Source of the DNA: Perkinsus olseni
Lineage: Eukaryota; Perkinsozoa; Perkinsida
Direction of reading: 5' to 3'
Assembly (NCBI GenBank): GCA_013115125.1
Contig: JABANN010000134.1
Location: forward strand, 1-63,681
DNA: 63,681 nt
Shown here piece by piece: positions 10,484 through 22,248 of this stretch. The translations under genes were made by a program, and so were the position numbers. Under the pieces are notes generated by a model that saw only the letters and a list, made by a program, of their open reading frames with translations, searched no databases and had not been told where the DNA came from. Each line of letters starts with the position of its first letter. Position 1 is the stretch's first letter.

Positions 10484-12522
10484 ATGGGACTCAATCACCT
10501 TTCACTCGCCATCTTGCTGCCGGCTGCTGTTGCCTTTCAGCCGGTACAGATCGCCAACGGCCCGATATCTGGACTTGTGGTACAGAAAGATACTACACTA
10601 CAACAGCCTATCGAGTGAGATGTAGAGGTCTTCTTCGGAATCCGCTACGCTCAACCTCCCGTCGGGGAACTCAGGTTCCGACCACCTCAGCCCTACACCT
10701 CTGAGAGTTGGACCTCCACCCGTCCCATGGTTACGCCTGGAACTTCATGTGTCCGAGTGGTCGCGAACTTTCTAGGAGACACCGGTGAAATAGAAGGACA
10801 GGAAGACTGTCTCTTTCTCAATGTGTACAGGCCCTCAACTGCGGAGTGTGGTACCTCCCGACTTCCAGTCATGTTCTGGATTCATCGTGGGGGCTATGTT
10901 AATGGTCGTGGACTGTCAGACAATGGTACCGCCTTGGCGGCGACACACAACGTTATTGTTGTCACGGTGAACTACAGGCTGGGCCACTTACGATTCTTTG
11001 GTTCCCAGAGCTCTCTTTCACAAGAAGGCACAACTGGCAATTGGGGGACCTTGGATACTCAGCTAGGTCTGAAGTGGGTCCAACAGAACATCGAGGCCTT
11101 TGGTGGGGATAAGAACAGAGTCATGTTGTTCGGAGAGTCTGCCGGGGCGTTTACTGTTATGTGGCACACATAATGACACCGGGAAGTAAAGGCCTCTTCC
11201 ACTCGGCCATTATGCAATCTGGAACGACTTCGACTCCGTTGTTCTTCCAGAAAAAGACAGACTCTTTCAGATATTACGACTGGGTAGCAACTGAACTTGC
11301 GGGCTGTCAAGATGCCGATGATCTCGATTGCCTCCGTCGAGTTGATCCAAAGAAATTGGCCATACCAGATGGAGTCCGCTTTGACTCGGCTCGTGCGCCA
11401 AACTGGGCATCGACGTTGTTCCCCAACTTGCCTGTGGGTCCTACTGTCGACGGAGTAACACTACCCGACGTCCCCCTTCGTGTGGTTGAGAAGGGTAATC
11501 ATAATGACGTCCCACTTATCGTGGGGTTCAACAGGGGCGAAGGCTCGCTGTTCGGCTTTCTTCTCCCGAAAGTGGTTCCGGGTCTCCAAATGCCCCTAAC
11601 AGAGCAGGGGCTTCGCAGAACCCTAAACTACTTCCTGCAGAACGAGACCGCTGCCAAGGAAATTGAAAAGTTCTATCCTCTGGGGCAGTATTCCTCTGTC
11701 TACGGTCTTGACAACGGTCCCTTCGAACAGGCTTTCGCCTTCATGAGAGACTCCTTATTCCACTGTCCTGGCAGACAACTCGCCGAAGCTCTGGTGAACA
11801 AGGGCAAGTCTTCGACCTGGATGTATTCTTTCGACAAAGCAGATCTCTTCGGCCCGCTGGGAAGCTTTCGGCTCGGAATACTGTCCCCTGCATACGGGAA
11901 TTTAACTGTGGCCCAGCTGGGCAACTTCCACTCAGCCGAACTCCCATTCGTGTTCAAGGAATTCAGCGAAAACCCGGCTAACTTCTCTAGACCTTCGCTA
12001 TCGTTAATCACTAAGTCATATACGGCCCATCCTCCTCGCCAGCCGGGTGACGCCTTCCATCGCATTAGCGATGCCCTTTCTTGCATGTGGACTCACATGG
12101 CCTCCCACGGAAGTCCGACGGGTCCACAGCAACACTGCCCGGGGTTATCTGATGGAGGTATCCCTTCGTGGTTGCCTTACAACTCAAGCCTCGATGGCTC
12201 CCAGGCTCAGGGTGTCTACATGCACATCGGCGATGAGTTGAGCATGTGGCCTTGGAGATCCAACAACGTCTACCCCGATAATGAGATGCCGTCTATTGAA
12301 CAATGTCAGTTATGGAATGAGCACTCGTTTGAGTTCCGCAACCTCCGTGCCGATCTACCAGGAGTAACGACGGGATCTCCAGCTACGCCTAGTCCCGCCC
12401 CTACCACACCTACTCCTGCTCCCACCACGCCGACTCCTGCTTCTACCAGTCCTATATCCTCGGCCCACCACAGGGAAGGATTCCTTTTGATGTCGTTCGG
12501 AATCCTGGCGCTGCTGTTATGA
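10484..12522 (+). pseudogene. Carboxylesterase, copy 2 (decayed)
   Basis: A tandem paralogue of the esterase at 6329. It has the same signal peptide, GESAG elbow, RGEGSLF, FHSAELPF and Pro/Thr-rich, hydrophobic C-terminus. It cannot encode the full protein. An in-frame TGA lies at 10616-10618, and a two-base length difference after position 11168 shifts the frame just behind the nucleophile elbow. From about 10832 to 11569 it is almost identical to 6677-7412 of copy 1, while sequence on both sides is clearly more diverged. Outside the identical block it keeps some more canonical family residues (YAQPPVGELRF versus YAEPPVKKLRF in copy 1). It could still be transcribed, and a downstream ATG at 11161 opens a 453-residue frame that lacks the nucleophile serine. 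Confidence 0.9.
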
Positions 12523-12835
12523 GCAGAGTGTACCATTGTCTATTCACCGTCTATCACAACACTATCAACTTAGTTGATTCAACCACCATTTTTTGTTTTC
12601 TGAAGATCTAGATTCATCAATCGTTTGAGTATCTTCTTTCATCTCACGCTGCGGGCAGAAGGTTTCGTTCTCATCAATGCGTTCTACGGAGCCCATGAGA
12701 CACCGAGTGGGGGAATGTTCCGCGCTGATCTCAAAGGTCCATCGAAGAAGAGTGTTAGCCTAAGACAGCAGCGGATATACCCATCTGGATGAATGATCTA
12801 ATTGTTAATCTTGGGCGATCAATGTTATTCTTGAA

Positions 12836-14632
12836 ACAAATATAGTCAATCTTGAATGGCACAAGAATAGGCCTGCCAACGTTGTCAAGCAGACCAGTTG
12901 TAGCCTATCAATCTTAAACCAGACGGTGTGATATTCTCGAATCCTAATTGTTATTCATGGTATCAGCACTGTCAGTAATGTCTGCTCAACTGCACTCTCA
13001 ACCTTCCTCAATTGACTATTGCACTCTCAATTGACTCTCCCCACTGCATCACCTTCCTCAGTGGACGAATAATTCTGAGCACTCCTCATGTCGCCTGAGC
13101 ACTTTTTCTGCTCAATTTCCTCACCGTGACCCCGTACTAACGTTCCGGTGTGGTCTTTGACTACACCAGCCACAACGAAATAAAGACTTTAGTCCACGCA
13201 TCTAGTCCGGGACTAGTAGTCCCTCCTCTCGCCATTCTCGTAGCCTCGCCTCCATCGTCACGACCCGAGGGTTCGGTGCATTGCCGAATAGATGCTCGAG
13301 ATTGGCACGGCTAAGAGGGTCTTGACCTGTAGTTATCAATCCGATCCTCTCCTTATACATAACGGTAGACACCGTTCCCGTTGACGATCCTTCACACGTT
13401 GCTGGGGGTTCGCTGAGAATGAGCAGATCGCCAGGAGAGACCTTCTGCTCTCTGTACACGACACTTACATAGGGCTCCTCCCGTACGGAGGTACCCACTC
13501 GTTACAATGAGTGTCGGCGCCAAGGGGGATTCCTCCGATAGTAGATAGGGAAATACATCGAACGCTCACGAATGTCGAACTGCCAGCAAGTCCATGAGCT
13601 CATACAAACAAAGCTGGACGAATGTTGGCGCAGTGACAAACTCAACACACGCCCTAGATGCTAGATTGAAAGGCGCTCAGCTGTGGTGTGGTTGTAAAAT
13701 CAATAATTAGAACAGGCACGACTTTGACTTCACTCGCGAGAAACGAACCGTTTCACCCACGGTGGGCCGATATACATGTGTCAGGACTCTTCAGACATTA
13801 CAGTCGGGAGCGGCAGGATCCCCGTGATGATGATCGATAATCTTGGGCGACTGTGCAAAGTGAATTGTACTGCCTCTGATCGTTCGCCGAGATAGCCTTC
13901 CTCGGCTGGGGGTAGATCTCACTTCTACAGATAAGCATGAAGACACTGAGTCAACGCTGATGCCTCACCTCCCTCGGGCTGCTCCAGCTCGAGGTTACGA
14001 GCAGCGGATACCTCATTCTCGGGGATGCAGAGTCGGACGCTCTTTCTTGGTGGTCCTGCTGGCTCTGGGCTGAGAGTCTCAATCGTCAAACTCGGGCGAA
14101 AAGGGTCAACGACGCGAGAAAAGTAACGGATGTCGTGGACCCTCGATACCCGACTCACAGCGGGGCAGCTTCCCCATCACTTTGAGTGTCATCGCTTTCA
14201 ACGGACTCGTCATCGGCCATGGTGCCAGACCGCACGAAGCGGGCCGATTTGTCGCAAGTCCGAGAGAGCTGAAAGCAAACGGCTTCGACTCGACTGAGCG
14301 GGTGCCATGGCCCCTACCATAACAGTGTGTGACTTCATCAGTATCGGCATCAAGTCCCGTGTAACACAGTCCAGAGTAGTCTCTCGTCCAACCGTGAAGG
14401 AGCTGTCGTTCCGCGGGGACGAACCGACGCTGACCGAAGCGTGGCGGTTGGCATCCCGTAAGATGGACGTTACGTAGTGTTGCTCGACTTGGAGAGCAGG
14501 TCTCCATGGCCGGCCTCTGATACTCCGACCAACTCGGCATCGCCAGGACAGCTCGGCTGTGTCGATAGAGCTCCCGGTAGGTCCTCACTGCTGCTGCTGT
14601 GGACCGACGAGGTCGGAGTATCTGAGATGCAA
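12836..14632. other. Gene-poor stretch with a dispersed repeat copy
   Basis: Includes the second copy of the repeat seen near 2.7 kb (minus-strand frame 13202-13498, containing SVREEPYVSVVYREQKVSPG). Minus-strand frames at 13925-14158 and 14106-14636 look partly protein-like but have no recognisable domain and do not join convincingly. I do not call genes from them. Confidence 0.35.
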
Positions 14633-16225
14633 TCACAGGCGGTATGCCAGGAAGGGCAAGGGCTCACTAGAAGTACACGGGGACGGGGTAACGAGATCGA
14701 GCTGGGGAGAGGCGACTACAGCTTCAGGGATGTCGAGCCGAGTCGACTTGCGCTTGCCTTGCTGAACCGCCTTCCGTCGAACCTGCAACCATTTTTCGAA
14801 TGAGCCCTGGGGGATTCGAACCCGGGACCTCTTGAATATCGCGATAGTCAAGCCGACCATCGCAATTCGCATCCATCATATCGAAGGTAGTACCTGCTCG
14901 TGGTCCGTAACGGAGAAAGCTCAACTCGATCCTCGCTCACCGCAGTATTTTAGATCCTTCTCGTCGATCCTCTGCAGCTGCAGCAGCATCCAGATCAAGA
15001 ACTCATTCCTCGTTATAAACCTTTCATACACATGCTCCTACTGTACTTCTGCGACACCCTTTGAGTCTCACTTCGGACTCTGGCACAAGCCGAGCCTCTT
15101 GAGTTCCTTGAAGGCCTTCGACAGCTGATCGAATGCCCTAGGGTCCAACTCGTTGCCGAACTGATGCAGCACCTACGTGGGAGGTACCCGGAGGCTAACG
15201 CGACGGAGCAGCGACCCACCCTCCGCTCCGCCTTCGCCCGCTGTTTAATAAGAGGTATGCTCGCTAGACTTGACATGGTGCTGGCTCCCACAGCAACTCC
15301 GATAGGTATGAAGAAGATCGTGAAGACCTTGGAGGCGCTGGATGTCAGCTGCAAGTTGCCGTATCCAACAGTGGTCACTGTCTGGACGCACCAATAGAGC
15401 GCCTTGGGGCCACCCCAGCCCTCGAGGAGACCAATCACTCCGGCACCGACGCAGAGGGTCTACATGCGGCAACAGTGGCACGACGAGAGGCGATCAGAGT
15501 CATCTCACGACAGCTAGGCGGGCAAGGGATGTGAGGAGATGTTTCCGAAGGAGCCTATTCTGCATCAGCGACTGCTCGCATCGTTTCATGTGAGATTGTT
15601 GAACCGCCTTGGCCATCTCAGTCTCGGTGGTCTGGACCCACTTGTTGAGCACCTGTCCACATGCTGTATGGTCCAAAGAGCACTGCAGCCCCACACTGCT
15701 CACCAGCCCCGCGGAGTACGCCGCGATGCCGACTCCTAGGATGAGGTAGCAACAGGCAAATATGGAGCTGGTCGTATCCAGAGGGAAGCTCATGTCACCA
15801 TATCCAACTGTCGAACCCGTGACGATGAGAAAGTATCTAAGCTCACGCCATCTAAAGGAATCAATATTTATCCGACGGCGTAGGTGAGAAGGCGCCGGCC
15901 CGATGCAATCTCAATGGCAGCTACGAGCCTCGGACAGGATATAAGCCAGGCGATCGACGCGCGGTCCCCAAGACTACGTTGAATCCACTAGACTCCATCC
16001 GGCCCAACAGAGGCAGTAGAGCAGTCCTGCTCCAGTGTAGAAGGATATGCAGATGATGGAGTGCTTCCACTCTTCCCAAGGCGTCTCTTCGTCCTTCAGT
16101 GAGCGTAACGAGGAGTGCTCTTCGTTCTGATGTACTCGACCATGGCTGGACTCTTGCCGACTCGGAGAGCTCGATGGGGATTCCAGCGGCACAAAAGGTG
16201 ACGATGGCGTGAAGGGGCAAATCAT
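14633..16225 (-). CDS. Two-pore-domain potassium channel with C-terminal EF-hands (TPK-like)
   Basis: A tandem-pore K+ channel, likely in a plasma or vacuolar membrane. A hydrophilic N-terminus leads to TM1 (SIICISFYTGAGLLYCL), then pore 1 (VTGSTVGYGD), TM2 (SSIFACCYLILGVGIAAY), TM3 (TLCVGAGVIGLL), pore 2 (TVTTVGYGN) and TM4 (KVFTIFFIPIGVAVGAS). Both filters carry the potassium signature TVGYG. The C-terminus has a helix ITRNEFLIWMLLQLQRID followed by an EF-hand loop DANCDGRLDYRD, the arrangement of plant vacuolar TPK channels, so calcium control is plausible. About seven exons were joined by GT-AG junctions that keep the frame (introns about 46-113 nt). The last exon begins VRRKAVQQGKRK and ends at 14633. 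The start is uncertain: ATG 16225 is used, and 16330 is also in frame. Confidence 0.85.
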
Positions 16226-16381
16226 AGGTAGACAAACAAGCACTGTGGACTGGGTGAGTGATACAGGAGCGCCAGTCAGCCATGCTTGACTTATACACAC
16301 AGTAACTCCTTTGAGAGGAAGCCCTATCATTCAATCCCATGATGAACACTCTTCATGCAGCATTGGATGGCAGCAGTTGAA

Positions 16382-18314
16382 CTACCCCGCTATAATCTTC
16401 ATCAACTTGCTCTTTCTGCCTCTCTTCTCAGGCGTCTTTTTCTGTTTGGCCGGCGAGACAGCAGGGCTGCCAGCTGAGCTTTGTCCGCTCATTCGAATGG
16501 TTTCTTCCTCCATGATGGCGCTTGGGTCGAAGCCGCCGCCCACATCACTGCGGGAGATGTCTCCGACTGTAGCCGGGGCGACGATGTCGATCGCAGGACT
16601 TCCTCCTGGTTGCGCGGATGCTCCGGCTGCTACTGGTGTCTTCTGTTGAATATCGCTGCTTGCGAGGGTTATTACCTATAAAAGCGGAAAGCTTTTCACT
16701 ACCGGCTGCTGATAAGGCCGCGGAATCCTAATGAAGTTCGCTCGTTCACTCTCGAACGCGATGGTCGAACCGAGGCTCCCTGCCTTACTGTCTTAGCACT
16801 ATGGGAAGGCACGTGACTTAGCTGCCCTGGCTGGCGATGAGCATGCACGACGTCGATGGCATTCCTGCATAACGTAGTCACACCGCGGCAGAAACCTCCC
16901 CGAACTTACACTTCATCGAATGGGTTCAGAGATGGAGAAGGGAAGGGATTGATACCTGTTATGAGTGGTTGGGTGCCAGGCGGATGTGCACCGTCGTGCC
17001 AGCATGACCTTCATGACTTCCGCCAGCTCGGATCGACTCGGCTCTTCTGTAGACGCTTGCCAACGGTCTCGTGCACTCCTCCATCTCTTTCGTTATCGTT
17101 GACAAGTATGAGCATAGCTGACAGCAGCGAGATCCATAAGGCTTTGCATCAAGCGGAAAGGAATGGAGCGATGCCTACCAGGCCAAGCAGCGTGACGAAC
17201 TCCTTTTCGCGGGTGGCCAGCACACCACTCAGCCTGTCTCGGGCCTCGCGATCCATCTCCTCGAAGGAATGAGTCGCCACACTGTGCTTGAGCTTGTTCT
17301 GACATTCATAGTGTCGAAGCGAACCCTCGCTACCGGCTTCGCTAGCCTAGTCCCACCCTGTCGAACTTCTCGGCAGGAGTTTTCTTAGAGCCCTTCAACT
17401 TCTTCACTTTCACTTCATAATGCGCCATTAAATTGTGCGCACGATCACGGTCTCTGAAGGGTCAGCGAGGCAAGCATAGTTCCCGTCAAGCGCCTGAAGC
17501 TTCTCGACGACGGCCAGCAAGCGCCATCACCGATTGAAGTGGATTGGTTCTCCCTTGTCCGCATATACGGAGAACCGCTGAGCCCGAGGAGCACGCTGGT
17601 CATCTTGGATGCACCACGGGTCACCAAGATGTAGGCAGAATGTGGTACGGAGAACGATCGAATCACCGAGCAGCACGAAGCGTCCCTGCTCTTACGTAAG
17701 CATAGTGCCAATATCTGACCCCTGCTTCATCAGCTTGCTCGATGCAAACTTCATGCCCTCTAGGTTACTGCCTCTACCACGGATGGTGGTCTTGAGGTGG
17801 TCCAAGGCTTCGCTCATAGTCAGCCTTATTGGTGCGTACTGAATACCCGATGGGAGGTGGAAGAGGGAACACACCGACCGCGGTCCTAGGCGGGAGACCG
17901 CCTACCGGGTTCTCATCCGGGAAGAATGACTTGGCGGACTCCATCAGCTCGTTATTGGCGCTCGCGAGCTGCTCCATGATCCTGGACAGCGTGTCCACGG
18001 TGGTGTTGAATATCTGTGCCAAGAAACGCCAACAAGATCCATGGCATCGGTGACTTGGGTAAAGATATTCTTATTCGTGCCACGCACCAATTCCACTCGG
18101 AGACCGGAAATAATAATCCGAGTCCCGAGAGGACCTTGCAGCGTTCGAAGAAGTCCGAGGCCATCGCTCTCTCCCCATCGAGTGGGTCCCCCTTGATCCG
18201 CTTTACTCCTCGAATCTGTTGATAGAAATACTTTGAACACCTTAACACCCGTCCGGGAATGGTCACCTTCTCCTTAATTTTGCGGAGTGTCTTGGATTTC
18301 TCAAAGAACGGCAT
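16382..18314 (-). CDS. BAR-domain-like protein, array member 1
   Basis: The leftmost of eight related genes. Exon 1 reads MPFFEKSKTLRKIKEK, like MPFSSK and MPFYSK in members 7 and 8. Exon 2 has GVKRIKGDPLDGERA. Exon 3 has TTVDTLSRIMEQLASANNEL. The core BAR helix is clear at about 17345-17455 (FRDRDRAHNLMAHYEVKVKK), and the next exon (about 17185-17295) reads NKLKHSVATHSFEEMDREAR. A final exon (about 16382-16655) encodes a low-complexity, lysine-rich tail ending RGRKSKLMKIIAG. Between exon 3 and the core helix I could not find one continuous reading. It needs an unrecognised splice or has suffered a frameshift, so this copy may be damaged. The function inferred for the family is dimeric binding and bending of membranes. 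Confidence 0.6.
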
Positions 18315-18810
18315 TCCGCTTGGAAGCAATAATCAACTGGCAATACATTACATCATGCACTCCCAGTGTGTAATGGAGCCTTTTCATCGCGGCTCGCCAA
18401 ATGATGAGGCAAACCCTACCGCACATGGGACTCATCACGCGAGACTTTTGACCGCCACTGAGGGGAAACGCTCAACGGCTCCTATCTGGGTAATTGACTA
18501 ACGCAATGGGTGTCGCTTGCAGTGATACTATTGCTCGTACGTTATAGGCATCAGCTCAAAGAGAATAATTATTACCGGAGTGCTTTTCGATATTAGCGGA
18601 TAGTCGACCGTAAGGGACATGATACATAACAATGCTGCTTCCTTGCATGGAGATGATGACGATGATACTACAGAAAATGAGAGATGGCGGCGGTGGAGTT
18701 ACACCATCATGAAGGGCGCTGAAGGGGCGTCCCTCTTTTGCTCACTCATCGGGACCTCGTAACTAAGACAACGACAATTATGACTGAGCCGCCATAGAGG
18801 GTCCCAAGAC
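18315..18810. other. Spacer between BAR-like genes 1 and 2
   Basis: About 500 bases without a supported frame. The promoter of member 1 must lie here, but I see no recognisable element. Confidence 0.5.
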
Positions 18811-19892
18811 TTACGGTGCTATCCCCGACATAGACTGGTTGATAATGGATGCACCAGAATTCTGATTGTGGAACGGGAAGGGGTCCTCATCACGCTCCAC
18901 TTGCTGTCTGACCATCGACGGTACTTGGTCAGTGAAGGTTGTTATACCCTGCATGCCAGCCGACGCAGTCACTCCCAGGTACCGGGAGTACTGACAGGGA
19001 AACACTAACAACGAGAGGAGGCTGCAGAGCAACAAACTCACCTCTGCGATGATCTTGGCAAAGTCAGCATCCTTCCCTTCGAGCAGCTGCGACATCTCCG
19101 CTCTTACTTGATTGTCCAGCATGATGAAAGACTCTTGTGCCATACGGTGCTTCTCGACATTCTGACACCTCTAGCTCCGCAAAGAGAGACGCTTCTCATG
19201 CCTACCCGTGCCAGTCTCTCCTCACCCTTGACATCCTTTTTAGAACGTTTGGAAGCATCCGTCTTGAGGTCCTCAATCTTATGGTTGTAATGGTCGAGGT
19301 CTGCATACGCCCGGTCGCGGTCCTTCAACTTCTGCTGCAAGTCCGCGTTGCGCTGCACTAGCTTCTGTGCCTCCCCCACAGCCGCCTGTAGCTGCGGTCG
19401 AGAGGCCTGAGCCGACTGCTGACACCGGCTCAGCTGGTCAGCGAAGAGGGAGATGGACGGTGCATACTGAGGAACGTGAGCAACTGCTGATGGCACGCAA
19501 GAAATGGCGACTCACCCCGCTTTCCTGGGTAGAACTGGGCGTGCTCTCAGAGGGAGTTACCACGTCTCTAGATTGCTTGACAATATCCAACTGGGTGGCG
19601 GCCATTTGATCGGTCAGATTGAGCAGCTTCACCAACTGCTGGTGAAAAGCCTGAAGAGGCGAGCGATGCCTTGAGTACGCCGCTACACTTTGCCCTAGAC
19701 CTTGCCTGAGCCTTAGCCGCATGGTCCAGTAACGCAGCCCTTTGCTTCTCCAGCGGGTCAGATGATATCGCCTTGACACCAATAACCTGAGCATCAGAGA
19801 TGCGCCCACAGTGTGACTTGGAGGAGCCTCTGGCTGCTGTCACGTACCTTGTCGGTGAGATTCCGCCAAGTCTTGCTTGCAAATACTACCAT
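18811..19892 (-). CDS. BAR-domain-like protein, array member 2
   Basis: About 280 residues in six exons. Exon 1 is MVVFASKTWRNLTDK (19892 to about 19848). Exon 2 has VIGVKAISSDPLEKQRAALL. Exon 3 has FHQQLVKLLNLTDQMAATQL. Exon 4 is the core helix (QQKLKDRDRAYADLDHYNHK). Exon 5 is HRMAQESFIMLDNQVRAEMS. Exon 6 is YSRYLGVTASAGMQGITTF and runs to the stop at 18811. The order of an RD...D..HY..K helix, an A..F..LD helix and a final Y..YLG helix matches the BAR fold of amphiphysin/Rvs proteins, which bind curved membranes as crescent dimers. The tail is short and has no SH3 domain. Nearest relative: member 3, with an almost identical 176-base block in exon 4. Introns are about 44-50 nt. Confidence 0.85.
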
Positions 19893-20915
19893 ACACTGGT
19901 ATTGGACAGTAATGTACTACCAGAGGGGCAACACTCCCAACTTACAGCGAGGGCCGCCTTCGATTCAACGCAACAGATAGTGAAAACGGTAGTACCTTCG
20001 ATCAGTACACTGGAAAGGTTACGAGTAAATAAGGGCGCTGAATGATTAGATAGGAGCCAGAGGGAGGTAGAAGGATCGCTAGTAGAACCCGAGCTCTCCC
20101 GCCTTCCGACTGAGTACGGTAAGACTGCTTCTCTGAAGGAAAGCGCCCATTGGGTGGCTGGGTGTTGACAGCGTGGCCATGCCCAGTCCTGGTTTAGCAG
20201 TAGAACTTGAGGCAAAAGCCATCAGCAGAGGAAATGCCCTCCCATACGTATAACGGAGAGCATTCTGATGGACAACAGCACCCAGCCAATCGAGTTATCA
20301 GCGACGATTCAGTCACTGATCCACCACCACCAGCCCACAAAACACTCGGCGATCGAGAAACAGCACAGTGACTAGGGCGGCGTACTATTGGAGTATAATA
20401 TGCCCATACCAAGGACTCTAGAGGGCCAACAACCCACATGTAGAGTCTCTGGCAGGAGCTCAGCCCTGGAATGATGAGTCAATAAGACAATGTTAATTGG
20501 AGGAATGGTTTCGACTATGAGGGTTTGAATGGGACAAATCGGCCGATCACTGAAGAAGCCGCGGGCCCTGGCGGCACCTGCCCGCGAGGGGATAACTCAA
20601 TGCTTGACGGCAAGGCACGGGTTCAAGTCGAAGGATGAACGGTCGGCGATCGCTGGGCTCGTCGGCTGGCCCAGGCGCTCAGGTGTCGCTGTGGACTCCA
20701 CTGTGCGGAGTAAAACCGGTGGGCTAGGTAGTGAAGCAGCTGGATGACCGGAGGCCAACCTTCACCTGAAGATGACAACACTCGAGGATCATCACAACTA
20801 CCAGGAGGCGGGGAATTTACGGTATTATGAATCGCAGGTCAGGAGGCGGAGCGGCCTTTCTTACATTTACACGAAGAGGCTCCCAAGTCACGCCGCCCTC
20901 AAGTCACGGAATGGC
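19893..20915. other. Spacer between BAR-like genes 2 and 3
   Basis: About 1 kb with no supported gene. A short plus-strand frame (20529-20747) has no recognisable content and lacks splice support. Confidence 0.5.
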
Positions 20916-22015
20916 TTACGATGCGAGCCCAAGCATTGATTGCTCAATAATGGATGCACCGGAATTCTGATTGTGGAAGGGGAAGGGATCTTCATCACGC
21001 TCCACTTGCTGTCTGACCATCGACGGTACTTGCTCAGTGAAGGTTGTTATACCCTGCATCCCCGCAAAGGCTGAGACTCCCAGGTACCGAGAGTACTGAC
21101 AAGAGGTAGGCACTGCGAAGAAGCCTTGTCGACTGTATCGCGCACCTGGGAGAGTATCTTGGCGAAGTCAGCCTCCGTCCCTTCGAGCAGCTGCGACATC
21201 TCCACTCTGACTCTCTCATCCAGCTGGATGAAGCGCACTTCCGCCATACGGTGTTTCGCCACATTCTGACACCTCTAGCTCCACAGGGAATGGCGCTTGC
21301 CTCACCTACCCGTGCCAGTCTTTCCTCTCCCTTGACATCCTTTTTAGAACGTTTGGAAGCATCCGCCTTGAGGTCCTCAATCTTATGGTTGTAATGGTCG
21401 AGGTCTGCATACGCCCGGTCGCGGTCCTTCAACTTCTGCTGCAAGTCCGCGTTGCGCTGCACTAGCTTCTGTGCCTCCCCCACAGCCGCCTGTAGCTGCG
21501 GTCGCAACGCCTGGAGAGACTGTTCACATCTGCTCAGCTGGTCAGCGAAGAGGCATATGGCCTGTGCATACTGAGAACAAGGCAAATCCTCGGTACCGTC
21601 AGCCTTCCGAGAGTATACTACTACCCCAGCCCCGCTGTCGGCAGTAGAGCAAAGCGTGCTCGCCTCCTCGTCCTTGGCAGGAGGAGCGATCACTTCCCGC
21701 GACTGTCTTGTTATCTCCAGCTGTGCGCTGCGGATCTCGTCCGTCAGATTGGAGAGTCGTACCAACTGCTTGTACAGGGCCTGATAAGTCGAGCTAGCCG
21801 TAACCGAGGCCACAACGGCTCACCTCAGCCTTGACGGCGTGCTCCAGGACTGCCGCCCTCTGCTTCTCCAACGGATCGAACGGAATCGACTTAACGCCAA
21901 CAACCTGGCAAATCGACAGTGGCCACCAGCTAACGGTTGAGGCGCAGCTGCGAGCCCACCCCTTCACTACCTTAGCAGTGAGATTTCGCCATGTCCGGCT
22001 CGCAAAAACAACCAT
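20916..22015 (-). CDS. BAR-domain-like protein, array member 3
   Basis: The same six-exon plan as member 2. Exon 1 is MVVFASRTWRNLTAK, exon 2 VVGVKSIPFDPLEKQRAAVL, exon 3 LYKQLVRLSNLTDEIRSAQL with a longer polar extension (to about 21590), and exon 4 the core helix QQKLKDRDRAYADLDHYNHK. Exon 5 is HRMAEVRFIQLDERVRVEMS, and exon 6 is YSRYLGVSAFAGMQGITTF to the stop at 20916. The C-terminal exon is nearly the same as in member 2, including HNQNSGASII near the end. By family it should bind and bend membranes as a dimer. The frame is open across all six exons, so this copy looks whole. Confidence 0.85.
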
Positions 22016-22248
22016 AAAATAGTACTGGAATTATGATCAACTGCAAGAATAAGAGCAACCCTTCCTGGTCCTGGACCAGCCCCAACGAAACGCAAGTGAA
22101 TAGAAACCCTTGGGCACCACAGAGGAAGCAGAGAACAACAAGCGATTAAATTTTGAAAGATTCGTCACGGAGATGAGTCAGGAGCGGCAGAAGTCTACCA
22201 AATTGAGATGTACTACGATGATGCTTCTAGCAGATAATAATTACCCCT

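Noticed and set aside
12955-12985. TGGTATCAGC, similar to a methionine-tRNA primer-binding site of LTR elements
   Set aside because: Only ten bases match, and I found no flanking long terminal repeat or element genes next to it.
14106-14636. A 176-residue minus-strand frame after the K+ channel
   Set aside because: Its composition is arginine-, serine- and proline-rich without domains or splice partners, and it overlaps the end of the channel's last exon, so it is more likely a chance frame.
14800-14880. A tRNA-like B box (GGTTCGAATCC on the minus strand)
   Set aside because: The T-stem does not pair well, no matching acceptor 5' strand or A box fits, and the stretch is explained as a 46-nt intron directly after the EF-hand exon of the K+ channel.
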